64,000 nucleotides of DNA from Acidipropionibacterium sp. (lineage in GTDB: Bacteria; Actinomycetota; Actinomycetes; Propionibacteriales; Propionibacteriaceae), in NCBI GenBank assembly GCA_022647765.1, contig JALCLH010000007.1:62001-126000 (forward strand). The letters run 5' to 3'. The notes under the pieces are model-generated. The model saw only the letters and a list, made by a program, of their open reading frames with translations, ran no database searches and was not told the origin of the DNA. Made by a program: the position numbers and the translations under genes. Shown in pieces: positions 37,926 through 47,753 of the stretch; position 1 is the first letter of the stretch; the number at the start of each line of letters is the position of its first letter.

Positions 37926-40900
37926 CGCCGCTCCTCCCGCCACTTGACAACCCGCCACCCGACAGCCCGCCACGCGACAACAGGTCGGAGATCCGGACCA
38001 CCAGCTCCGGGCTCGGGTACCAGCTGAACACACCGCTCGAATCGGCGCCGGTCATTCCCCGCACGAACAGATATCCGACCCCGCCCAGATGCCGGCCCGG
38101 ATCGTAACCGGGCAGCCGGACCGACAGGAAGCGATGCAGCGCCGCGCTGTACAGGATCGCCTGGAGCGGATAGTGGGAGTCGATCATCATCGCCGCCATG
38201 GTGTCCTGGTCGTAGCAGCTCGGGTGCAGACTCTCCCCGGGCGGCAGTGGGACGCGATTGGTCTTGTAGTCGATGACGACGTGGCGCTGGTCGGGCAGCC
38301 GCAGCACGGCGTCCAGAGATCCGGTGAGGAATCCCGCCAGCACACGGTCGGCGGACGCCGATCCGGCCAGTACAGAGCCGTAGCCCGCCAACGGATCGTC
38401 GCGGGGCACCAGGCCCGGGTCGGCCAGCGCCGCGGCGATATCGGCCAAGGTGGCGGCCCGCGCGGAGGCGCCGGCCATCGCCAGCTCGAAGCCGAGTTCG
38501 GCCAGCCGGTTCCCCTCCCCGATGTCGCACAGTCTCAGCCCCGAGGTGAGGGCGCCGAGCGGGGTCCGCATCACGTCGAGGAGGCCCCGCGGCTAGCTCC
38601 GAGGGGTGGACGCCGGGCAGCGGGGTCCGGGCCAGGGCCGCCTCGGTGCACTTGGCGACATCGGCGTCCAGGCCGTCCTCGACCGGCCGGACCCGCTCCA
38701 GGACGGCATGCACCAGAGTGCCGAAGGCGGTGCCGCCGGGCATCGCGCACAGCCCCTCCTCATCACCGTCGGCCGGAGTCGCGCCGACTTCCGACACGTT
38801 CGCAGAGTCCTCGAAGTCCTCGGTCTCCTCGGGCTCGTCGGTGCCGCCGGGCCCGTCCTCGGCGGGCCGTCCGTCGCCCGGCGCGGCGCCCCCGGGCGAG
38901 ACCCCGAAGGTGTGCAGACCCTCGGTGAGCCCCGAATAGGAGGTACGGCCCCAGCCGCGATCGATCCGGCGGTCCAGGGTGCGGGCCGGCCCCACCGGCG
39001 TCCCGGACCACCGCTGCCGCTCCGGGACAGAAGCTGTTGCCTGGGCACCTGGACCACATCGATGAGAGAGGGGTCGAGCCAGCCCAGCCGGGAGGGATCG
39101 ATGTCGGCGTCGCCGGGGCCGGGAGTCTCCGCCGAACGGTGGTCGAAGGCCAGCAGCCGGTGCAGCGGGGAGCCCCGGTGCTGCGCCGGACCGGCGTCCA
39201 CCACAGCCGCACCGCCGCCCGGGCGCGGGTCAGCCCGACATAGAGAGTGCGAAGATCCTCGGCCTGCTCGTCGTCGAGGTGCGACTGCCAGACCCGGTCG
39301 CGGCCCGGGCCCTGATCTCCCAGATCGAGCAGCCTGCGCTCCCCGTCGAACCACACCAGCGGCTCGCCGCGGTCGCGCTTGGGCCAGCTGCGGGCGGCGT
39401 CGGGCAGCAGCACCACGGGGAAGCCGAGCCCCTTCGCCTGGTGGATGGTCATGATCGTCACCGCGCGACGGTCGGTCTCCAGGCGCCGCGGCGACTCCAG
39501 GGAGGCCGCCCGGACCTGATCGCGCAACCAGTCGGCCACCCGCGCCGGGCTGGTCGACGAGCCGGCCGAACCCTCGCCGGCCTGCACCGCCGCGGTCTGG
39601 CAGACCTGGCGCAGATCGGTGAGATACCGCTCGCCGCCGGGTGCGGCCAGCATGCCCGCCATCACCCCGGGGCGGTGCAGCGCCTCATCGACGACCCCCC
39701 AGGCGCCCAGCCTCTCCCAGCGACGGGTCCACGATCCGATGGCCACCGCCAGATCTGGCCGGACCCTCGACTGCGGGCGGACCAGCTCCTCGAGGCGGCC
39801 GCCGCCCAGCGGGGACAGTGCCAGCCGGGCCAGCACGGCGGGATCGGGACGGGTCAGGGCGTCCAGCAGATCGATGAGATCGCGGGCCGCCCGGGACTGC
39901 CAGACCGACTCGTCGCCGCCGAAGACCGCGGGCTGGCCGGCAGCCGCCAGGGCCTCGCGAATCTGCGATCCGCGACGGCGGGTGCGCACCAGGACGGCGA
40001 TGTCGGGGGCCACCAGGGGCCGGGCGAGGCCGTCTTCCCCGGTCCAGACCGAGCCTCCCTCCAGCATCATCACCACCTGGTTGGCCAGATCCTCGGCCAC
40101 CCGCCGGTCGGCCGTCTCACCATCCATCGAACCCGGACCCTCGGGCTGGACACACCGCAGCTGGAAGGGGTGGGACCAGTCGTAGCGGTGCGCACCGGCG
40201 GTCCGGCTGTCCAGCCGCGAACCGGTGTGGCTCGCCCGGACCGGCGTCACCCGGATCCTGGAGTCGCCGAGCAGGGCGGAACCGAAGAGATGGCCGATTC
40301 CGGCCACCACCGGCTGGTCGGTGCGCCGGTTGACCTCCAGCGCGAGGGTCCGGTCGACACGGTCCGCGGCGTCCAGGTAGGAGTGGATGTCGGCGCCCCG
40401 GAAGGCGTAGATGGACTGCTTCGGATCGCCGATCAGCCACAGGTCCAGGTGTCCGCGGAAGGCCCGGTCGAGCACCTGCCACTGCAGCGGATCGGTGTCC
40501 TGGAACTCGTCGACCATCACCAGGCCGAACCGCGAGGACAGCGTCTCGACCGCCGCCGGACCCCGCCGAGGCTCCGAGAGGGCGCCGGCCAGGTCCGCGA
40601 TGAGGTCGTCGAAGGTGTGCCAGCGCTGCGACCGGGCCCGGTGGTCGACCTCGTGGCGGACCCGTTGGGCCCAGCGGACGCGCTCGGCCGAGCGTCCGCT
40701 GGCCACCGCCTCACCGAGTTCCACCTCGCGGTACTGAACCTCCGCCTGGCGGGCCAGCCTCAGGAACGGGGCGGGGGAGGGCGGATCGGTCTGGTCGAGA
40801 TGGTCGCCGAGATAGAGGTCGGCGGCCACCTGATCGGTCGCCGGTCCGGCATCGGTCAGCAGTCGCGAGGAGGGATCGTGATCGGCCAGCACCCCCAGTT

Positions 40901-41303
40901 CGGCGAGCATCCGGGATGAGAACTCGTGGGTGGTGGTGATGGTGGCGTCCTCGAAGGCGTCCAGCGCGGCTCTCAGGCGGGCCGCCATCTGCTCCCGGAT
41001 CTCCGGAGGCCGGGCGGCGAGCACCGCGTCCAGCTCATCTGCGGCAGGGTCTTCATGGTGGACGCCGGTCAGCAGCCGGTGGGCCGCCATCAGCCGGGCG
41101 TGCACCCGGGAGCGCAGTTCCCGGGCCGCGGTGCGGTTGAAGGTGACCAGCAGCACCCTGCCCATCGTGACCTGCCCGTCGGCGATCGATCGGGTCACCA
41201 CGGCGGAGATCGCCCAGGTCTTGCCGGTGCCGGCGCTGGCCTGCAGCAGGGTGGTGCCGTGCGGCAGGTCGGCGGCGATGTCGAAGGGCCGGGTGGGGCT
41301 CAT
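37918..41303 (-). pseudogene. recB: RecB subunit of exonuclease V, frame broken three times (probably sequence errors)
   Basis: RecB is the 3'-5' helicase and nuclease of RecBCD. From ATG 41303 (overlapping the recC stop in ATGA) it has Walker A LLQASAGTGKTWAISAVV, the TTTHEFSSRML segment, motif II LVMVDEFQDTDPLQWQVL, IGDPKQSIYAFRGADIH and TIMTIHQAKGLGFPVVLLP. Frame changes near 39190, 39000 and 38600 are each followed by family sequence: SPLHRLLAFDHRSAETPGP, FGTLVHAVLERVRPVEDGL, and finally the nuclease domain with FLTGSLDAVLRLPDQ and HVVIDYKTNRVPLPPGE. The DYK nuclease core is present. The total length of about 1120 residues is normal, so the gene is probably intact. Confidence 0.92.
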
Positions 41304-44300
41304 CGGTACGTTCCCGGTATGCGTCCGGCGGCGGCGCCGAGCGGCTCGAAGAACCAGCGCGCCAGATCCTCCGCGGAGGTCCCGAGCGCCTGGCAGGCCG
41401 CGCGCAGGCTGTCCTCGTCGTCATCGAGGAATACCGCCCAGTCGTCGTCGCACTCGCGCTCCCACTGGACCCCCACCCCGGACCGTCCGGTGCGCCAGTC
41501 CGCCCGCGGACCGTTCACCAGGCCGGCCAGCACCGCCGCGGTGCGCAGCGGGAGGGGGACCAACTGCTGGGTCGACCACCAGGCCGCCCTGGCCAGGCCG
41601 GACAGCAGGTCGGCGGCCAGTTGCGGCCCTGGCGCCACCAGGGTCCAGGGAGCGGAGTTGCAGGCCAGCACCCCTCTCCACTGGCCGGGCCGGCCTGCGG
41701 CCACCGCCAGCAGGTCGATCCACAGCGCCAGCAGGTCGCGGGCCGAGGCGCGGGAGGGCGAGGAGCGCACCACGGCGTCCCCCCAGACCCTGACCCGCCC
41801 GGCGATCCGCAACCGGCGGTCGGGCTCGGCCAGTGAGCCCTCGGGCCAGATCAGCGGTGGCAGATCGCCGCCGACGGCCTCGTGGGCGACCTCGATGAGG
41901 CGCTCCGGGCCGGCCTGGCGGGCGCGTCGGGCGGTGGCCAGGATGGTCGCGGCCCGGTCGAGCTCGGCGTTGAGCGCCGTCAGCCCGATCCGGCCCGGCG
42001 GGGTCGATCCGCGCAGCCGTTCGGCGGTCCGGGCGTCCTCGGGGGAGGCGCCTTGCTCCAGGTCGTTGAGCAGCCGGGCCCGCACCCCGTAGCTGTCCAG
42101 CGGCCCGAGCTCCAGGGGCAGCTCGTCGACCGGATCCTCGTGCCAGCTGCGGGTCCCGGTGCCCAGCCGGGCGCGCAGCAGAGCCCGGGCCGGGTGCACC
42201 AGAATCGCGGTGAGGCCGGCCGGCGACCAGACGCCGGTGCCCACCGAGGCGGGCGCCGGCAGCAGCGGAGGGATCCGGACCTGCGCGGCGAGGCGCGCAT
42301 CCGCACGACCTGTGCCGGGAGCCGGTGCGGCCGCCGCGCTGGCGCAGACCGGGTCGAAGCTGCGCCAGCCGGTTCCGGAGGCGTACTCGGTCGCCGAGAA
42401 GGGTTGCAGGCCGTGGGCCAGATGGACGGTCCGCGGATCGACGCCCGCCGATGCCAGCGCCTCGTCGAGGGCGGTGACGAACGGACCGGGCAGCACCGGA
42501 GCATTGGTGACCGGGTCGTGGGCCTGGCGCACCACCACCAGCCGGCGCCTGGCCGAGGCGACCGCGTCGATCAGCAGTTGCCGGGCGGTCGCCGCGGGAT
42601 CGGATTCGACGTCGTCGTCGGCTCGCAGCCCCCGCAGCGGGTCGACGGTCTGGGCGGGAGAGTCAGGCTCGACCAGGATGACGACGTCGTGGGCGATGGC
42701 GTCGAGGTCGCCGGGGCCGCAGATGTGCGCACTGCCGTCGAACCAGATGGGGGGACGCCGTTCGGCGATCCGCGCCTCGAGCAGGCCGATGATCTCGCCG
42801 GCCCCCAGCGTCGCCTCGGGACCGGCGGGGGACAGCCGGGCGAGTGTTCCCACCGTCGCCGGGCCCTGCCAGGCCTGCCCGGGCGCCGACGCGGTGAGCT
42901 CGGTGACGATCTGGGTGATTCTGCGCGACCATTCCTCGGCGGTGGCCGGTCGCTGGCAGTCCATGACGGCCCGGCGGAGGCGCGAGACCAGCTCGGCGAG
43001 CCGGCCGACCAGATCGATGTCGGCGGAGTCGACGCCATCCACCGGGGTGACGGTCGCCAGCCATCCGGGCGGGCTGGTCGACATCGCCGCCCCCAGCAGC
43101 ATCCGCTCGATCCCGGCCAGCCAGGTCGACTGGCGGACGCGCGGCAGTCCGGCGCGAGCCCTGGCGGCCGAGTCCAGGCCCCAACGGACGCCGGCGTCGG
43201 CGATCAGCCGGGCGATGTCGGCCTGGTCGTCGGAGGAGAACGAGAATCGGCGCGCCACCGCGGGCATCGCGCACAGTTCGACCAGCTGCGAACCGCCGGC
43301 TCTGGAGGAGCCGAGGCCCAGCACGGTGACGACCGCTTCCGCGACCGGATTGGCGGTGGTGAAGCCGGGAGGCTGAACCCGCAGCCCCCTGGCCGGATGG
43401 GCCTGGCCGACACCGCTGTCGGCGGGGGAGACCAGGGCGGCCAGCAGGGCCTCCTGCACCTGGTGGTCGGGGCAGACGATGACGATGTCGCGGGGCTCCA
43501 GACCGGGCAGGTCCGCGATCGCCTGGCACAGCACGTCGCGCACCACCTCGACCTGGCGGTCGGGGCCGTGGCAGTCGTGGATCGCGACGGTGTTGTCGGC
43601 GGAAATGGGACCGTCGGCGGACAGGGCCGGGGCCGGCGTCTTGGGATCGCCCGGGCCTCCGGGGCGGATCAGCGCTCCCAGAAGCCCGGCGTCATCCCGG
43701 CTGGGATTCCTGGCCGCGGACGGATCGGCGCGGCGCAGGCTCATCCCATCGGTGGCCTCCCAGGCGCTCCGGGAGGCGGGGCGCACCCGGTTGAAGGGGC
43801 TCCAGGCCGGACGGATGGCGGTGCTGGTCAGACCGCGATATCCGTGGTCGAGGTGGACGACTCGGGTGGGGAGCCGGCGTCCCAGTGCCACCGCGAGTTC
43901 CCTGTCAGCACGGGTGGTCGAGGCGCCGGCCAGCCAGGCGCATCGGGACCAGCGCAGCCGCACCGAGGGTTCGGCCAGCGCCGCCATCAGCAGCGCGTGC
44001 CGGTGCGGCGGGTCGGGGAAGTCGAGGTCCTGGCCGAGCAGCCGGCGCCACAGCGGAGCCCACCAGGCCCGCGCCGCGTCCAGCGGTTGGCCATCCGCTC
44101 TGACATCACCGCCCTCGGCCCAGGCCTTGAGCAGCTCGGGCCGGCCCGACGCCACTCGGCTGAGGCTGACCGCGGTGCGCCAGGCAGTGTCCCACCGCGG
44201 GCTGGTGGCGCCTCGGGTCGTCATCGCGTCGATGTGCGCGCGAACCGGCCCGGCCCAGGGCTCGTCGGCGTCCTGCAGAATCGAACTGATGCGCACCGCC

Positions 44301-44620
44301 AGCGGCTCGATGCGCCACGGGTCGGCGGCCGGGTCCAGACCGAGCAGTGTGGTCTCCAGTTCGCCGCGCAGCCGTCCGGGCAGCACCCCGGACAGCCCGA
44401 CCGCGACACCGTCGCGGGTTGCCAGTTGCTCGGCGATGGCACGGGCGTGGGCGCGTGAGGGCACCACCAGCAGCGGGAGCCGGAACGGGTCGTCCGGGCG
44501 ACGTGGGTCTGTCTCACCGTGGAGGGCCTCGATGACGGCGTCCACGGCCTGCTGCCAGGAGCCGACGACGCTCAGCCCGGCCTGCCCGGTGGGCGCCAAG
44601 AGGCCCGCGCCATCAGCCAT
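41300..44620 (-). CDS. recC: RecC subunit of exonuclease V
   Basis: This 1106-residue protein is the scaffold and Chi-recognition subunit of RecBCD. It has a dead helicase-like fold, so helicase motifs are degenerate. Recognisable segments are LPLLVVPSRAHARAIAEQLA near the N-terminus, RWSRCAWLAGASTTRADREL, VAIHDCHGPDRQVEVVRDVL (the typical 'HSCHxxxREVEVLRD' motif), PRDIVIVCPDHQVQEALLAA and ILVHPARALLRARLG near the C-terminus, where E. coli RecC has 'FWRHPARYFF'. It is the first gene of recCBD. Its frame is intact, unlike recB. The assignment is secure from this motif set and the neighbours. Confidence 0.93.
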   Translation of the reverse strand: MADGAGLLAPTGQAGLSVVGSWQQAVDAVIEALHGETDPRRPDDPFRLPLLVVPSRAHARAIAEQLATRDGVAVGLSGVLPGRLRGELETTLLGLDPAADPWRIEPLAVRISSILQDADEPWAGPVRAHIDAMTTRGATSPRWDTAWRTAVSLSRVASGRPELLKAWAEGGDVRADGQPLDAARAWWAPLWRRLLGQDLDFPDPPHRHALLMAALAEPSVRLRWSRCAWLAGASTTRADRELAVALGRRLPTRVVHLDHGYRGLTSTAIRPAWSPFNRVRPASRSAWEATDGMSLRRADPSAARNPSRDDAGLLGALIRPGGPGDPKTPAPALSADGPISADNTVAIHDCHGPDRQVEVVRDVLCQAIADLPGLEPRDIVIVCPDHQVQEALLAALVSPADSGVGQAHPARGLRVQPPGFTTANPVAEAVVTVLGLGSSRAGGSQLVELCAMPAVARRFSFSSDDQADIARLIADAGVRWGLDSAARARAGLPRVRQSTWLAGIERMLLGAAMSTSPPGWLATVTPVDGVDSADIDLVGRLAELVSRLRRAVMDCQRPATAEEWSRRITQIVTELTASAPGQAWQGPATVGTLARLSPAGPEATLGAGEIIGLLEARIAERRPPIWFDGSAHICGPGDLDAIAHDVVILVEPDSPAQTVDPLRGLRADDDVESDPAATARQLLIDAVASARRRLVVVRQAHDPVTNAPVLPGPFVTALDEALASAGVDPRTVHLAHGLQPFSATEYASGTGWRSFDPVCASAAAAPAPGTGRADARLAAQVRIPPLLPAPASVGTGVWSPAGLTAILVHPARALLRARLGTGTRSWHEDPVDELPLELGPLDSYGVRARLLNDLEQGASPEDARTAERLRGSTPPGRIGLTALNAELDRAATILATARRARQAGPERLIEVAHEAVGGDLPPLIWPEGSLAEPDRRLRIAGRVRVWGDAVVRSSPSRASARDLLALWIDLLAVAAGRPGQWRGVLACNSAPWTLVAPGPQLAADLLSGLARAAWWSTQQLVPLPLRTAAVLAGLVNGPRADWRTGRSGVGVQWERECDDDWAVFLDDDEDSLRAACQALGTSAEDLARWFFEPLGAAAGRIPGTYR

Positions 44621-44679
44621 TCCGCCTCCCCCGTCGTCATCAGACCATATCGTCCGGCCAAGACTTCTGGCATGATGAA

Positions 44680-44703
44680 GCCCGCATCTGTACAGATGCG
44701 GGC
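44680..44703 (-). terminator. perfect palindromic terminator of the ADP-ribosyltransferase operon
   Basis: GCCCGCATCT (44680-44689) and its complement AGATGCGGGC (44694-44703) flank a GTAC loop. On the minus strand the hairpin starts 16 bases after the small gene's stop and is followed by TTCATC. It separates the module from recC. Confidence 0.75.
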
Positions 44704-44719
44704 TCGAAGAACAAGCGAG

Positions 44720-44911
44720 TCAGCTGTTGTCCGAATCAGGTTGCAGCTCAGAATGACGTCTCTTGTACTCCGCGAGAGAGTTGCGGAACTCCTTCTTGCG
44801 TTGCTCGATGACCTCATCTGTGAGGCCGAGTTCGCGACGAGCTGCAGTGATCCGGTCAGGGTCGGTCACAGGCACCAAGTACATCGGTGTCTCGCTGATG
44901 AGATCACTCAT
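44720..44911 (-). CDS. small protein coupled to the ADP-ribosyltransferase gene, candidate antitoxin or partner
   Basis: This is a 63-residue charged protein: MSDLISETPMYLVPVTDPDR, then ITAARRELGLTDEVIEQRKK and EFRNSLAEYKRRHSE. It predicts two helices with a 'LGLTDEVIEQ' segment that could be a short HTH-like or toxin-binding region. ATG 44911 lies inside the last codons of the upstream ART gene (8-base overlap), so translation is coupled. Codon use is less GC-biased than in recC and uvrD2 on either side. I do not recognise a family. The antitoxin role is inferred only from size, charge and overlap. Confidence 0.6.
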   Translation of the reverse strand: MSDLISETPMYLVPVTDPDRITAARRELGLTDEVIEQRKKEFRNSLAEYKRRHSELQPDSDNS

Positions 44912-45449
44912 GCCAGAATTGTAGCTCTGCCCAGACACTCAAGGCTCCTTCTTCGTCAACGTCCACGTTGGTGACAGTGAAGGAGTTCCCTCGCACCGTC
45001 AGCACTTCGCGCTGCCTCCGCTCGGTGGGGAGCGAGCCGAGGTGAGCTGCAGGCGTCCCCGCAGGTACGGTGAGATGGACTCGGACGATTGACTCCGGAT
45101 AGGTCTTGATCCCTCGTCCCTTGGTAGTGAGAGCAAGGTATCCGGAGATATCGAACTGAGCACCGACGATGGCCTCAGCATCCGAGACTATCTTCAGGCC
45201 GAAGCGCGCAAGCGAGTCTGCGCGGTGGAGTTCACGCGTTTCGGGCAGCGGATGGCGCTCAAGGACTCGGTCGATCGTTGAGACCTTCTCAGCGATCTCG
45301 GGTGTGAGTCTGCCGGCCCTGAGTTGTTTCTGAACGATTCGATGAGAGCTGGTCGTCCACCACAGAAGAGCAGCCCGCTCATCAGCGGAGGCGTCATCGA
45401 GGCAATGCTCGCGCCAATGATCGAACGACTCGTGTGCAGTGCTCGGCAT
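44904..45449 (-). CDS. ADP-ribosyltransferase exoenzyme-like protein, candidate toxin
   Basis: This 181-residue protein reads like a stand-alone ADPrib_exo_Tox domain. ERAALLWWTTSSHRIVQKQL resembles the 'ALxxYTxxS' start of the fold, and STIDRVLERHPLPETRELHR resembles the 'LDxALxxxPLPexxxvYR' segment ending in the NAD-binding arginine (Arg76). The STS strand appears as GYLALTT (103-109), and the catalytic turn reads RQREVLTVRGNSFTV with Gln146-Arg147-Glu148. A Q-x-E turn, rather than E-x-E, is the C3-type arrangement associated with asparagine/glutamine targets. There is no signal peptide or translocation domain, so it should act inside the cell. It is divergent from uvrD2 and overlaps the small downstream gene. 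Confidence 0.7.
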   Translation of the reverse strand: MPSTAHESFDHWREHCLDDASADERAALLWWTTSSHRIVQKQLRAGRLTPEIAEKVSTIDRVLERHPLPETRELHRADSLARFGLKIVSDAEAIVGAQFDISGYLALTTKGRGIKTYPESIVRVHLTVPAGTPAAHLGSLPTERRQREVLTVRGNSFTVTNVDVDEEGALSVWAELQFWHE

Positions 45450-45596
45450 GATCTTTTCGGTGGACTCCCACCGTCACCCATGCCTCTTGCAGGAGCTCTG
45501 TGACGCCTCGGGGAGATGGTGGGTCCTCGAGTTCATGGGGATCGATGGTCCAGCAGGGAATCGAAACGTGTCGCCCTCAGCGCCTAGGGTGCTTGC

Positions 45597-47685
45597 GTGA
45601 CACGCACAGATCCGGCCGAACAGATTCTCGACGCCCTGGACCCCGAGCAGCGCCGGGTGGCCACCGCCTTCGGCGCCCCGGTCTGCGTGGTGGCAGGCGC
45701 CGGCACCGGGAAGACCCGCGCCATCACGCACCGGATCGCCTACGCCGCGGCCACCGGGCGGGCCGACCCCCACCGGACCCTGGCGGTCACCTTCACCACC
45801 AGGGCGGCCGGCACCATGCGGGCCCGGCTGGCCAATCTCGGAGTGTCGGGGGTCCAGGCTCGCACCATCCACTCCGCGGCCCTGCGGCAGGTGCGCTACT
45901 TCTGGCCGAGAGCCTACGGCTGCGAGCTGCCGCAGGTCTCCGATGCCCGGTTCCGGATGCTGGCCGACGCCGCCCGCCGGGTCGGGCTGAGTGTGGAGAC
46001 CGCCCTGCTGCGCGACCTGTCCTCCGAGGTGTCCTGGGCGAAGGTGAGCAATATCGGCGCCGACCAGTACCCGTCGTTGGCCCGGGCCTCCGGGAGGGTG
46101 GTCGCCGGAGTGTCGGCGGCCACCGTCGGCAGGGTGCTGGCGCACTACGAGTCGGTGAAGAGGGAGGCCGGGGTCATCGATCTGGATGACATCCTGCTGT
46201 GCGCCGGTCGGTCTGCTCTCCGACCATCCGGAGATCGCCGCCGAGGTCCACGACCAGTACCGGCACTTCGTCGTCGACGAGTACCAGGACGTCTCCGCCG
46301 TCCAGCACACCCTGCTGGAGCTGTGGTTCGGCGGTCGCGACGACGTGTGCGTCGTCGGAGACCCGCACCAGTCCATCCACGCCTTCGCCGGTGCCAGGGC
46401 CGAGTACCTCACCGGATTCGTCGAGGAGCACCCGGGCGCGACCCGGATCGAACTGGTCCGCAACTACCGCTCCACGCCGCAGATCGTGTCGCTGGCCAAC
46501 GCCGTGCTGCGGAACCACCTCAGCGCCGAGGAGCAGACCGGCTGGGACCACGGCGTCCAACTGCTCGCCCAGGCCGAGGACGGCCCCGAGCCGCGCTTCG
46601 AGGCCTTCGCCGACGAGGCCGCGGAGGCCTCCGGGGTGGCCGCCTGGCTCACCGGGATGCACGGCCGGGGGATCGGCTGGTCCGACCTGGCGGTGCTGCA
46701 CCGGGTCAACTCCCAGGCGCCCGCCCTCGAGTCCGCGCTCACCGAGGCCGGCATTCCCTACCTCATCAAGGGTGCCGAGCGGTTCTACGACCGGGCCGAG
46801 GTGCGCCGGGCGCTCACCACTGTCGCGACCAGGGCGCAGCAGGGGCCGGGGGAGCCGGGGCTCGGGCTGGCGGACGCCGACGAGATCCTGTCGAGCCTGG
46901 GTTGGACGCCCCAGCCGCCGGAGGGGCAGGGCAACGTGAGACAGCGCTGGGAGTCGCTGCAGGCCCTGCACGATCTGGCCGACAAGGTGATGGTGGAGCA
47001 CCCGGACGGTCGGCTGGCCGAGGTCGACCTGGCCTTCCGGCAGGCGGCGCAGCTCCAGCAGGCCCCCGCCGTGGACGGGGTCACGGTCTCCACGATGCAC
47101 GCCGCCAAGGGGCTGGAGTGGCGCGGGGTGGCGCTGATCGGCGTCTCGGACGCCATGGTGCCCTTCGTGATGGCCCAGAAGCCCGAGGAGCTTGCCGAGG
47201 AAAGACGCCTGCTGCACGTCGCGGTGACCCGCGCCGGGCGCCACCTGTACATCACCTTCGCGCGCAACAGCACGGCGAAGGGCCGCTACGGCATCTCGAG
47301 GTACCTCAAAGGGCTTCCGGGCACTCCCGACTCGGTGTCCGAGGGCCGTTCGCGGTCGAGACGCCGTCCGGTGAAGCTGCTCACCTGCCGGGTCTGCGGG
47401 GGGCCGCTCACCGCCGCGGCCGACCGCAAGCTGGGCCATCACATGGCCTGCGAGGTCGACGTCGACCCGGCGGTGGTCGACAAGCTGCGAGCCTGGAGGC
47501 TGGACCGTGCCCACCGCGACAAGGTGCCCGCCTTCGTCGTGCTCACCGACGCCACTCTGCTGGCGGTCGCCGAGCAGATGCCGTCGGGTCCCGATGAGCT
47601 GAGGCAGATCTCCGGCATCGGGCCCTCCAAGATCGAGCGGTACTCCGAGGAGCTGCTGAAGACTCTGGACGAGCTGCGCGGCTGA
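45597..47685 (+). pseudogene. uvrD2: UvrD2 DNA helicase with HRDC domain, one frameshift (probably sequence error)
   Basis: This SF1 3'-5' DNA helicase of the actinobacterial UvrD2 type starts at GTG 45597 with Walker A VVAGAGTGKTRAITHRI. Near 46205 an extra G shifts the frame after LDDILLCA. In the +1 frame it continues VGLLSDHPEIAAEVHDQY, then VVDEYQDVSAVQHTLLELW, GDPHQSIHAFAGA, VSTMHAAKGLEWRGVALIG and LHVAVTRAGRHLYITFARN. A tetracysteine-like segment (CRVCGGPLTAA) and a C-terminal HRDC domain (FVVLTDATLLAVAEQMPSGP, then ISGIGPSKIERY) end the protein. Total length is close to 690 residues, normal for UvrD2. UvrD2 is essential in mycobacteria, so a sequence error is likely. Confidence 0.92.
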
Positions 47686-47753
47686 CCCTCTCAGAGATCG
47701 GGAGCACCGATCCAGCCGGTGCCGGGCCGACCGTCGGCTCCCGCAAGTGCCGG

